The translations under genes were made by a program, and so were the position numbers. Positions 1-6,888 of a stretch of 64,000 nt of DNA are shown here, one piece after another. Source of the stretch: Psychroflexus maritimus (GTDB taxonomy: Bacteria > Bacteroidota > Bacteroidia > Flavobacteriales > Flavobacteriaceae). Each line of letters begins with the position of its first letter. Position 1 is the stretch's first letter. A model generated the notes under the pieces. The model was given only the letters and a program-made list of their open reading frames with translations, was not told the origin of the DNA and did no database searches. The stretch is from contig NZ_JAANAS010000013.1 of the NCBI RefSeq assembly GCF_011089875.1, positions 1 to 64,000 on the forward strand, read 5' to 3'.

Positions 1-29
1 AGGTACTATCTTTAAATCCAAACATTTTT

Positions 30-1271
30 TTAATTTTCAACCATAATTTTTTTATCTTTGATTTTACCGAGAGGAAGCATACTTTGATCACTCACTGGAT
101 GTTTACCTTGTATAGCCAAACTTTTTGTTTGGCTATTTTTTTCGCCTCTTTCAGAGGCGTACCGAGAGGAAAGCTCCTTCTCCTCCTCTTGGATATTTTT
201 ATTTCCTTTATTTTGATAATTAATATCAAAGGGTTCGTTTTTTTTCCACAAGTAATAAATTGTTAACAATAATTTTTTTTGAACAGCGACAATACCTTTC
301 ATTTTGATGCCTGTTCTTTCATAAACTCTAAGGTAAAGGTTCTTAAAAACTGTCCCTTCTGAACCTATTGCTATTAACGATGGCATGTGTAAAATTCGTC
401 TAATCCTTGAGTTTCCCTTTTTCGATATTTTTGTCTTGCCTTTATGAGAACCTGATTGATTTTCTACAACATCATACCCAGAATAACTCACTAGTTGCTT
501 GTAATTTTTAAACAGATTAAATCCATTTGTTTCTGCTATAACAGTAGCTACAGAAAGTATTGATAATCCTCTAACTGTGCAAATATTCTCTACTTTTAAT
601 TTTAGCTCCTCATCACTTTTTATGACTTCTTCGATAGCAATTTCTGTCTTTGTTTTTTGCTTTTCTAAGAAACGTATATGGCTTTTCATTTGCTTAATCA
701 CATGCTTGTTTGATAAAGCTGATTGTTCTTCTGCATGTAGCTTATTCTTTTCTACCGTAATCGATTCCTGAATGGATTGATACTGTCGTGTTAAAGACCT
801 TAGGCTTACAAAAACATCTTTAGGTCTAATCCATTGAGATAAATTTTGTTCTGCCCCCATTTGTGCCAAACCTTTAGCGTCTATTTTATCATTCTTACTT
901 TTTAAGCCAATAGATTGTAAATACTTTTTTGCTTTGTTTGGTAAAATAATAGAAACTCTATACCCTGCATCATCTAGATAATAAGCAAGTTCTTCGTGAT
1001 AAACACCAGTAGCTTCTAAGCTAACAACTATTGGAATAGACTCTTTTTTTGTCCATTTATCAATCCATTTTACTAGCTTTAAAAAGCCTGCTTTTGAATT
1101 AGAAACACTACAAGAAGACTTAACCTTCACGCTTTGATTACAGTCTATCGTGCTTATACAAGCATCTACTTTTTTACTTGACACATCAAGACCTACTGAA
1201 AATTTTAAATTCATAATAAAAGTATTTTTTGCGTAATAATCATTAAAATTTTTCTCTAAGACTTTGCTCAT
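30..1271 (-). CDS. IS110-family DEDD transposase/recombinase
   Basis: Transposase of the RNA-guided IS110 family, which cuts and joins DNA through an N-terminal RuvC-like domain and a C-terminal serine domain. From the ATG at 1271, the RuvC-like domain has D29 in GLDVS, E86 in LEATG, and D128/D131 in NDKIDAKG, giving the DEDD set. A coiled-coil linker follows at about 150-225. The C-terminal domain carries the SGSHKGK segment (S273/S275), where the family's nucleophilic serine is expected. The frame is intact, so the copy could be active. Starts at TTG 1280, ATG 1271 and ATG 1214 are all possible. The last gives a protein starting just before GLDVS, as is usual. The tail of about 60 residues after the Tnp domain is low in complexity and is encoded by hairpin-rich DNA. 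Confidence 0.88.
   Translation of the reverse strand: MSKVLEKNFNDYYAKNTFIMNLKFSVGLDVSSKKVDACISTIDCNQSVKVKSSCSVSNSKAGFLKLVKWIDKWTKKESIPIVVSLEATGVYHEELAYYLDDAGYRVSIILPNKAKKYLQSIGLKSKNDKIDAKGLAQMGAEQNLSQWIRPKDVFVSLRSLTRQYQSIQESITVEKNKLHAEEQSALSNKHVIKQMKSHIRFLEKQKTKTEIAIEEVIKSDEELKLKVENICTVRGLSILSVATVIAETNGFNLFKNYKQLVSYSGYDVVENQSGSHKGKTKISKKGNSRIRRILHMPSLIAIGSEGTVFKNLYLRVYERTGIKMKGIVAVQKKLLLTIYYLWKKNEPFDINYQNKGNKNIQEEEKELSSRYASERGEKNSQTKSLAIQGKHPVSDQSMLPLGKIKDKKIMVEN
112..142 (+). terminator. Terminator-like hairpin antisense to the transposase tail
   Basis: A perfect 10-bp stem (112-121 with 127-136, loop TTTTT) runs straight into seven T residues on the plus strand. That is the form of an intrinsic terminator. 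It lies inside the transposase coding region and reads against it, so it could stop outside transcription entering the element from the low-coordinate side. A second hairpin, CGCCTC-tttca-GAGGCG, follows at 152-168. Confidence 0.5.
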
Positions 1272-1440
1272 GTAATACAATATCTATAACTAAATTATAG
1301 TATTTAGGTACTATTGAATCTTTAAGAAAAAGACTAGGATAGATTTGCCTTTATCAGCATTATCAATCAATGATTGTAACTAGCCCGCAAACAATTTGCT
1401 ACCCTAGCTTTAATGATTTAACTGTTTAAAAATACAAAGA
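1215..1440 (-). ncRNA. Candidate bridge-RNA region of the IS110 element
   Basis: Members of the IS110 group encode a bispecific bridge RNA in the non-coding DNA upstream of the transposase. Here that interval holds two hairpins: 1364-1376 (CAATCA-a-TGATTG) and 1380-1407 (outer CTAG..CTAG, inner GCAAA-c-TTTGC type stem). The 9-mer AGGTACTAT at 1306-1314 matches the far side of the gene at 1-9. The role is inferred from the family and position. I could not identify guide loops without the insertion target. Confidence 0.3.
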
Positions 1441-1443
1441 TAT

Positions 1444-1567
1444 GAGCCCGTAAAGTCTGAGCTTAGTAAAACACAAGCCCCAAAGCGACCGGTAGGAAGC
1501 TCTTGGGGTGAAGATGTTTTGCTTAGTGAAGGCTGCGGACTTGTAATGAATAGCGGGTTCTTGGCTC
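1444..1567 (+). repeat. Structured dispersed repeat, copy A
   Basis: First of four copies of one element (others at 15942, 45890 and 54970). The outer stem pairs GAGCC at the left end with GGCTC at the right end across a bulge reading GTTCTTG. The central hairpin holds the invariant core GCGACCGGTAGGAAGCTC at 1485-1502, closed by CCCCAA/TTGGGG. It lies 38 bases before the paaE promoter and reads toward paaE. Because the paaE promoter lies after it, it is unlikely to be a paaE leader. It may be its own small RNA or a mobile palindromic repeat. The Rfam Flavo-1 motif is a possible match but not verified. Confidence 0.7.
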
Positions 1568-1604
1568 CTGAAATTTCTGCACCGTAAAGTTTAACAGCTT
1601 TTTT

Positions 1605-1635
1605 TTGATTGGTTAACTAACAATTGTTAGTTTTG
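1605..1635 (+). promoter_or_regulatory. paaE promoter with overlapping 18-bp palindromic operator
   Basis: A TTG at 1605-1607 and a perfect TAGTTTTG (TAnnTTTG) at 1628-1635 lie 23 bases apart start to start, the expected flavobacterial spacing. The perfect palindrome AACTAACAATTGTTAGTT at 1615-1632 fills the spacer and covers most of the -7 box. A dimeric repressor bound there would block transcription. TetR-type regulators of phenylacetate or acyl-CoA genes (PaaR-like) use sites of this kind. The regulator itself is not in the window. Confidence 0.65.
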
Positions 1636-1662
1636 TAAGTGTAGATTTAAATAAACGACTAA

Positions 1663-2736
1663 ATGGCAAGGTTTTATCCTTTAAAAGTGAAAGATATATA
1701 TAAAGAAACGGAGGATTGTTCGGTGGTTTCGTTTGAGGTTCCCGAGGAATTAAAAGAGGAGTTTCAATACCATCAAGGGCAACATTTAACTTTGAAAAAG
1801 TTGATTAATAACGAGGATGTTCGACGATCGTACTCGCTTTGTTCAAGTCCGGTTGAGGGCGAATGGCGAGTAGGAGTGAAGCAAATTTTTGAAGGAAAGT
1901 TTTCTAGTTTTATTAATCAGGAGTTGCAGAAAAACGACTTGTTGGAGGTGATGCCACCCTCTGGTGATTTTGGTGTTGATTTGCAGCCAGAAAATTCAAA
2001 AAATTATGTGTTTTTTGCTGCAGGAAGTGGAATTACTCCGGTACTTTCTATGATAAAAACACATTTGGCGAAAGAGCCGATGGCTAATTGTCAGCTGTAT
2101 TACTTGAATAGAAACGCAAAATCCATTATCTTTAAAGAGGAAATTGAACAGATTAGAAATACGTATTTTGGAAGGTTTGAAGTTAACTACTTTTTAACGC
2201 GCGAACAACGTGATATTGAACTATTTAATGGTAGGTTCACGCCTAAAAAAATACAACAATTGGCTTCTACAATTTTAGATGTAGAATCGGTTGACGAATG
2301 TTTTATTTGTGGTCCTGAGGAAATGATTTTTATGATTCGTGATGAATTGTCTAAGCTAGGATTGGACAAAGCTAATATTCATTATGAATTATTTGTAACA
2401 GGACTATCTGAAGCGGATAAGAAACGAGCAGAAGTGGCCATGGCAAAACGAAAAGATGGTACTAAAATTACTATTTTAGATGGTGGTAAAGAGTTTCATT
2501 TTGATATGACCAAGGACTACGACAATATTTTGGATGCGGCCTTAGCCGCTGGCGCTGATTTACCTTTTGCCTGTAAAGGCGGGGTTTGTAGCACCTGTAA
2601 GTGCCAGGTTAAAAAGGGTGACGTAGAAATGAAAATTAATTACGCCCTAGAAAAAGATGAGGTAGCCAATGATTTTGTGTTGAGTTGTCAGGCTATTCCT
2701 ACTTCAGATGATGTGGTGTTGGATTTTGATGTGTAA
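1663..2736 (+). CDS. paaE: 1,2-phenylacetyl-CoA epoxidase, reductase subunit PaaE
   Basis: Reductase that passes electrons from NADPH through FAD and a 2Fe-2S centre to the PaaAC di-iron oxygenase in aerobic phenylacetate breakdown. At 357 residues it has the usual length. The FAD-binding RSYSLCSSP motif is at about 55-63 and the nucleotide-binding AAGSGITP at 119-126. The C-terminal plant-type ferredoxin domain has C304, C309, C312 and C342 in the CxxxxCxxC..C pattern. It comes first in the paa set under a palindrome-controlled promoter. The spacer of 381 bases to paaA is unusually long for this operon. Confidence 0.95.
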   Translation: MARFYPLKVKDIYKETEDCSVVSFEVPEELKEEFQYHQGQHLTLKKLINNEDVRRSYSLCSSPVEGEWRVGVKQIFEGKFSSFINQELQKNDLLEVMPPSGDFGVDLQPENSKNYVFFAAGSGITPVLSMIKTHLAKEPMANCQLYYLNRNAKSIIFKEEIEQIRNTYFGRFEVNYFLTREQRDIELFNGRFTPKKIQQLASTILDVESVDECFICGPEEMIFMIRDELSKLGLDKANIHYELFVTGLSEADKKRAEVAMAKRKDGTKITILDGGKEFHFDMTKDYDNILDAALAAGADLPFACKGGVCSTCKCQVKKGDVEMKINYALEKDEVANDFVLSCQAIPTSDDVVLDFDV

Positions 2737-3117
2737 TTAGAATTAAGTATTGCGTACAAACTGTTAAGTTTAGGATATTGAGATATAGTTATCTAGTGAT
2801 GGGCTTATAGTAGAAGAAATGAGATTATACTTGTTTTTTTATTGTGCTTTGTGTTAATCTTAACCACTTAGCGAGAATATCTAGATGAACTGATAGAAGA
2901 TGAGAAATTAGAAACTAGAGATTAGAAAGTTGTAGTAACATATTTATAACTCTGTGTTCTTTGCGAATTTCTTAGTGAGCTTTGCGTGAAATAAGTCTTC
3001 GTGACTTAGCGAGAAACAGTAATAAAATACAGAAAAGCTTGATAGTTAAAATATTAAATAAAAAATTGAATAAATAAAATATAATTTTGTATATTATTGA
3101 TTATTAAATAAAAAGCT
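2737..3117. other. paaE-paaA spacer filled with decayed repeat-like sequence
   Basis: No gene is seen. The text is made of short recurring phrases such as GTGCTTTGTGTTAATCTTAACCAC (read in pieces at 2841-2867), CTGTGTTCTTTGCG (2951-2965), and an AGAAATTAGAAACTAGAGAT run at 2900-2930. These resemble decayed relatives of the CACAGAGACACGG repeats at 5472-6211 and a purine-rich interspersed repeat that also appears at 4121-4170. Only the promoter box at 3082 looks functional. Confidence 0.5.
3082..3089 (+). promoter_or_regulatory. -7 box upstream of paaA
   Basis: TAATTTTG fits TAnnTTTG perfectly and lies 29 bases before the paaA start. The best upstream TTG (3066-3068) is only 16 bases away, shorter than usual, so this is a weaker candidate. 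It would let paaA onward be transcribed apart from paaE. Confidence 0.35.
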
Positions 3118-4095
3118 ATGGAAAATCAAGAAAAAATGAATAAAGAGAAGTTGAAGAGCATGGAAGCGATTTTTGAAGCTAAAATTGCTAATGATGAGAA
3201 AATAGAGCCTAAAGACTGGATGCCTGAAAAATACAGGAAAACCCATATAAGGCAAATATCTCAGCATGCACATTCTGAAATTGTAGGCATGCTTCCTGAA
3301 GGAAATTGGATTACAAGAGCGCCTTCTTTACGAAGAAAAGTGGCTCTTTTAGCTAAAGTTCAAGATGAAGCAGGGCATGGATTATACTTGTATTCGGCTT
3401 GTGAAACTTTAGGAATTTCGAGAGAGGAAATGTATGACCAGCTCCACTCTGGAAAAGCTAAATATTCGAGCATTTTTAATTATCCAACGCTTACATGGGC
3501 TGATATGGGAGCTATTGGTTGGTTGGTTGATGGTGCCGCAATTATTAATCAGGTGCCATTGTGTAATACTTCATTTGGTCCCTATGCTAGAGCTATGGTG
3601 CGTGTATGTAAAGAAGAAAGCTTCCACCAAAGACAAGGTTACGAAATTATGATGACGCTCTGCAACGGCACACAAGAGCAAAAAGATATGGCGCAAGATG
3701 CTTTAAATCGATGGTGGTGGCCATCTTTGATGATGTTTGGCCCAACCGATGATGAGTCAACACACACAGAGCAGTCGATGAAATGGAAGTTAAAGCGTAA
3801 AACCAATGACGAGTTACGTCAGCAGTTTATTGATCAAACTGTTCCCCAAGCTGATATACTTGGACTAACTGTTCCAGACCTTGATTTAAGATTCAATAAC
3901 GATACAGGTCACTACGATTTTGGGAAAATTGATTGGGATGAATTTTGGCAAGTAGTGAAAGGTCACGGTAGGTGTAATAAAGAGCGTATTTCGGCAAGAA
4001 AAAACGCCTGGGATAACGGAAAGTGGGTACGTGATGCCGCCGTAGCTTATGCCGAAAAGCAATCCGATAAAGAGGAAGTGAAGAAAGCGGTTTAA
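3118..4095 (+). CDS. paaA: 1,2-phenylacetyl-CoA epoxidase, catalytic subunit PaaA
   Basis: Catalytic di-iron subunit of the soluble multicomponent monooxygenase that turns phenylacetyl-CoA into its 1,2-epoxide. The 325 residues match the family length. Ferritin-like helices carry the iron ligands E54 (HSEIVG), E84xxH87 (DEAGH) and E167xxH170 (EESFH). The Trp-rich [17 protein letters not shown] segment near 205 is typical of PaaA. paaB and paaC follow downstream. I chose the ATG at 3118 because the conserved KPKDWMPE-like region then falls near residue 32. Confidence 0.96.
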   Translation: MENQEKMNKEKLKSMEAIFEAKIANDEKIEPKDWMPEKYRKTHIRQISQHAHSEIVGMLPEGNWITRAPSLRRKVALLAKVQDEAGHGLYLYSACETLGISREEMYDQLHSGKAKYSSIFNYPTLTWADMGAIGWLVDGAAIINQVPLCNTSFGPYARAMVRVCKEESFHQRQGYEIMMTLCNGTQEQKDMAQDALNRWWWPSLMMFGPTDDESTHTEQSMKWKLKRKTNDELRQQFIDQTVPQADILGLTVPDLDLRFNNDTGHYDFGKIDWDEFWQVVKGHGRCNKERISARKNAWDNGKWVRDAAVAYAEKQSDKEEVKKAV

Positions 4096-4306
4096 ATTGA
4101 ATTTATTACGAATTACTAAGAAATGAGATATTAGAGATGAGATTTAAGAAGTTAGAAAATAGAGATTAAATAATCTTTGCGTACGCTGCGACTTTGCTGT
4201 AATAAAAGCACAAAGTGCTGAGTACAAAGTATTATAATTTGAATATTATAAATTTCTTAGTGTTCTCTGATTGAAAAATAATGACAATTATTAAAAACAA
4301 AATAAT
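4096..4306. other. paaA-paaB spacer with repeat debris
   Basis: In most genomes paaA and paaB nearly touch, but here 211 bases separate them. The spacer holds a purine-rich run (GAAATGAGATATTAGAGATG at 4122-4141) and a CAAAGTGCTGAGTACAAAG phrase at 4210-4228. Both recur in neighbouring paa spacers and look like remains of inserted repeats. Confidence 0.4.
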
Positions 4307-4591
4307 ATGAATAAAAACTGGCCCCTTTGGGAAGTATTTGTACGAAGTAAAAACGGCTTAGAACATCGGCATTTTGGAAGCTTACGTGCCGCAGATGCAG
4401 AAATGGCATTAAACAATGCGCGCGATGTTTACACCCGTAGAAGTGAAGGCGTAAGTATTTGGGTTGTTGAATCTAAAAATATTAAGGCTTCTAATCCAGA
4501 GCACAATGGCGAGTTGTTTGAGCCAGCAGCCGATAAAGCCTACAGGCATCCAACCTTTTATAATTTGCCTGATGATATTGAACACATGTAA
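4307..4591 (+). CDS. paaB: 1,2-phenylacetyl-CoA epoxidase, subunit PaaB
   Basis: Small structural subunit that bridges PaaAC heterodimers in the epoxidase. Its 94 residues match the family. The N-terminal WPLWEVFVRSKNGLEHRHFG and the following LRAADAEMALNNARDVYTRR are the recognisable PaaB core, and it ends with a typical ASNPE..ELFEPA.DK.YRHPTFY segment. It has no catalytic residues. paaC starts 19 bases later, so paaB and paaC are surely co-transcribed. Confidence 0.95.
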   Translation: MNKNWPLWEVFVRSKNGLEHRHFGSLRAADAEMALNNARDVYTRRSEGVSIWVVESKNIKASNPEHNGELFEPAADKAYRHPTFYNLPDDIEHM

Positions 4592-4610
4592 GTTCGGAAA
4601 ATAAGAAAAA

Positions 4611-5366
4611 ATGACAAACGAAAATTTAATTCAATACCTCTACGGAATTGCTGATAATTCCTTAATCCTTGGACAACGCTTAGGTGAACTTTGTGGTCAC
4701 GGTCCAACTTTAGAAACAGATATTGCTTTAACCAATATTTCATTAGACTTATTTGGTCAAGTAAGAAGTTATTTTCAGTATTTAGCTGAATTATCTAAAG
4801 ATGACTTAACTGAAGATGACCTTGCATTTCTTAGAAAAGAGCGTGAATATAAAAACCTACTTTTAGTAGAGCAACCCAATACTGATTTTGCATACATCAT
4901 TGTAAGGCAATACTTTTTTGATGTTTTTCACTATATGCTTTTAGAAAAGTTGCAAGATTCTAAAAATGTAAATCTTCAAGGCATAGCTAAAAAAAGCATT
5001 AAGGAAGTTGCTTATCACCAACGATTCTCAGGCGATTGGCTTTTGCGTTTAGGTGATGGTACTGAAGAAAGTAAGCAAAAAGTTCAGCAAGCGGTAAGTG
5101 ACTTGTGGGTGTTTACAGATGAGTTATTCCATGTTACAAAAGATGATGAAGCTGTAATAAAGGCTGGTCATGGAGTTGATGTTCGTTTGTTGAAAGATGA
5201 TTATTATGCAAAAATCACCAATCAGCTTAAACAAGCTACTCTAGAAGTTCCAGAAACTAAATACTTCCAGAAAGGCGGAAAACAAGGAATTCACTCAGAA
5301 CACATGGGTTACATTTTAGCAGATATGCAATTCATGCAACGTGCTTATCCTGATATGAAGTGGTAG
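4611..5366 (+). CDS. paaC: 1,2-phenylacetyl-CoA epoxidase, structural subunit PaaC
   Basis: Ferritin-like partner of PaaA that lost the metal site but is needed for the heterodimer. Its 251 residues fit the family. Visible landmarks are LGQRLGELCGHGPTLETDIALTN (about 20-42), the YHQRFSGDWLLRLGDGTEES helix near 126-145, and the C-terminal KQGIHSEHMGYILADMQFMQRAYP. paaD should follow directly in this operon type, but a repeat-bounded GxxExxY gene lies between. Confidence 0.95.
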   Translation: MTNENLIQYLYGIADNSLILGQRLGELCGHGPTLETDIALTNISLDLFGQVRSYFQYLAELSKDDLTEDDLAFLRKEREYKNLLLVEQPNTDFAYIIVRQYFFDVFHYMLLEKLQDSKNVNLQGIAKKSIKEVAYHQRFSGDWLLRLGDGTEESKQKVQQAVSDLWVFTDELFHVTKDDEAVIKAGHGVDVRLLKDDYYAKITNQLKQATLEVPETKYFQKGGKQGIHSEHMGYILADMQFMQRAYPDMKW

Positions 5367-5548
5367 GTTTTTTAGTATTCGGTACAAAGAATTAAGTACA
5401 AAGAAAATGATGGTATAAGAGGATTGAATGGTAAGCCTCTAGTCAGGCAGATAGTTTTGTGGTTATAGTGAATTCACCACAGAGACACGGAGTGCACAGA
5501 GTTCAATAGACTTAATAAAGTTAATTTGTATTGTAAAATCTTCGTGTC

Positions 5549-5599
5549 CTTTGTGCCTTTGTGGTTTTAAAGGAGGTGTTTTAACCACAGAGACACGGA
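5549..5599. repeat. 51-bp junction repeat, left copy
   Basis: Starts CTTTGTGCCTTTGTGG and ends CCACAGAGACACGGA. It is a tail-to-head junction of two repeat units. It matches 6147-6197 at 50 of 51 positions in the same orientation. Recombination between the copies would excise the GxxExxY gene with 598 bases. Confidence 0.85.
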
Positions 5600-5616
5600 G
5601 AAAAAATTAAGTAAAA

Positions 5617-5997
5617 ATGACAGAAAATCAAATTTCATCCGAAATTATAGGAGCAGCCATTGAAGTTCATAAACAGTTAGGACCAGGTTTATTGGAAAGT
5701 GCTTATGAAACTTGTTTGGCATTTGAATTACGAAAAAAAGGTTTTAAAGTTGAGCGGCAGCTTGCTTTACCATTAATTTATAAAGATGTAAAATTAGATG
5801 CAGGCTACCGAATTGATTTGCTTGTTAATGATAAAGTAATTATTGAAGTGAAAAGTTTGGACGCATTGGCACCAATTCACACAGCTCAAATTCTTACGTA
5901 TTTAAAACTAAAGGATATAAAACTGGGGCTATTGATTAATTTTAATTCGGTGGTGGTTAAAGATGGGATAAAACGAGTGATAAACGGTTATTTATAA
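5617..5997 (+). CDS. GxxExxY protein (PDDEXK_3 nuclease-like fold)
   Basis: A 126-residue protein of the GxxExxY family, named for the motif GPGLLESAYE seen here at about 22-31. A PDDEXK-like core follows: D in DAGYRIDLLV (57-66), then IIEVKSL (E-x-K at about 74-77) and the conserved H in IHTAQILTYLKL. This suggests a small restriction-like nuclease domain, but the function of the family is not known. The gene is tightly flanked on both sides by CACAGAG/CTTTGTGG repeats. Association of such genes with this repeat type is known widely, which suggests a selfish unit and not a phenylacetate gene. Confidence 0.85.
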   Translation: MTENQISSEIIGAAIEVHKQLGPGLLESAYETCLAFELRKKGFKVERQLALPLIYKDVKLDAGYRIDLLVNDKVIIEVKSLDALAPIHTAQILTYLKLKDIKLGLLINFNSVVVKDGIKRVINGYL

Positions 5998-6146
5998 GCA
6001 TGGAGAAGTAAAATAAGCCTTTGTGGTCTTCGTGTCTTTGTGTTTAAATAGGTTGGTTGAGCACCACAGAGACACAGAGTACACAGAGAAAGAAAAATTA
6101 CTTTAAAATCGAAGTTATATTGAATTTATACACTAATCTTTGTGCT

Positions 6147-6197
6147 CTTTGTGCCTTTGTGGTTTTAAAGGAGTTGTTTTAACCACAGAGACACGGA
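6147..6197. repeat. 51-bp junction repeat, right copy
   Basis: Right partner of 5549-5599, differing only by G to T at the middle (GGAGTTG against GGAGGTG). It lies upstream of paaD. Its inverted halves TGGTTTTAAA / TTTTAACCA can fold into a hairpin between paaC and paaD that might weaken read-through. Confidence 0.85.
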
Positions 6198-6262
6198 ATG
6201 CACAGAGAAAGAAAAAGAATCAGATAAATCGTAAAAAATCGAAATTATAAATATCTTGAAAG

Positions 6263-6763
6263 ATGAACACAACACAAGACATAGACCCAAAGATTTATTC
6301 TATTTTAAAGGATGTCTCCGATCCGGAGATTCCTGTATTGTCGATTGTTGATATGGGAGTTGTTCGTTCTGCAAAGCTTTTAGAAAATAACCGAGTAAAG
6401 GTAGAAATCACACCAACTTACAGCGGTTGCCCCGCCATGGATGTGATTGGTGATGATGTAAAAAAAGCCTTTCAAGATAAAGGTTATCAAGCCGAAGTAA
6501 AACTTATTTTATCGCCAGCCTGGACCACCGATTGGATGACCGATGAAGCAAAACAGGCCTTAAAAGAATACGGGATTGCACCACCTATGGATGCTACTTC
6601 AGATAAAGAAGCCTTACTTGGAAACAAGAAAATTATTGAATGTCCTCAATGTGGTTCTACAAACACTAAATTAGTAAGTCAGTTTGCATCTACCGCTTGC
6701 AAAGCTATGTTTAAATGCGAAGATTGTAAAGAGCCGTTCGATTATTTTAAGTGTTTGATTTAA
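6263..6763 (+). CDS. paaD: 1,2-phenylacetyl-CoA epoxidase, subunit PaaD
   Basis: Maturation factor needed for active epoxidase, probably acting in iron centre assembly. An N-terminal MIP18/DUF59 domain (about 10-95) carries DPEIPVLSIVDMGVV and the conserved C56 in YSGCPAMD. The C-terminal half is a zinc ribbon with C127, C130, C152 and C155. At 166 residues it has normal PaaD length. It is separated from paaC by nearly 900 bases of repeats and the GxxExxY gene, so its expression may depend on read-through or on an unrecognised promoter. The downstream paa pathway genes (paaZ, paaG, paaH, paaJ) are absent from the window. Confidence 0.94.
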   Translation: MNTTQDIDPKIYSILKDVSDPEIPVLSIVDMGVVRSAKLLENNRVKVEITPTYSGCPAMDVIGDDVKKAFQDKGYQAEVKLILSPAWTTDWMTDEAKQALKEYGIAPPMDATSDKEALLGNKKIIECPQCGSTNTKLVSQFASTACKAMFKCEDCKEPFDYFKCLI

Positions 6764-6888
6764 TTATACATTAAATCAATTGCGGTGCACTTAATTTAAA
6801 CTTGGTTGTTGAATAAATTTTCATCAGCGAAAGCACATCCTGAAATACTGTGGAAATCTGTGCAATTTATTGGTCTCAAAAATAGTTA

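Larger units (their letters stand above)
1..1440 (-). mobile_element. IS110-family insertion sequence, left part possibly cut by window edge
   Basis: One transposase gene on the minus strand is followed upstream by about 150 bases of structured non-coding DNA ending near 1440, where an unrelated dispersed repeat starts. IS110 elements normally lack long terminal inverted repeats, and none are seen. The 9-mer AGGTACTAT occurs at 1-9 and at 1306-1314, one copy on each side of the transposase. It may be part of the ends, or a guide-target match of the family's bridge RNA. The right end of the element (low coordinates) may lie outside the window, so exact borders are not claimed. Confidence 0.6.
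5472..6211. mobile_element. Repeat-bounded unit with GxxExxY gene, inserted between paaC and paaD
   Basis: Forward phrases (ACCACAGAGACACGGAG) and their inverted counterparts (CTTTGTGCCTTTGTGG type) alternate. One unit spans 5472-5570. A gene-carrying unit spans 5578-6050. A further unit spans 6060-6169, and a last forward half lies at 6177-6211. The two unit junctions, 5549-5599 and 6147-6197, are 51-bp direct repeats with one mismatch. The gene-free units of about 100 bases share the ends of the gene-carrying unit, as non-autonomous derivatives do. Mobility is inferred, since no known transposase is present. Confidence 0.6.

Noticed and set aside
1444-1567. Riboswitch controlling paaE
   Set aside because: The paaE promoter (1605-1635) lies after the element, and copies precede unrelated genes, so it cannot be a common leader sensor of one ligand.
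5472-6211. CRISPR array from recurring CACAGAGACACGG phrases
   Set aside because: The repeats alternate in orientation, spacers are irregular and include a whole gene, and no cas gene is present.
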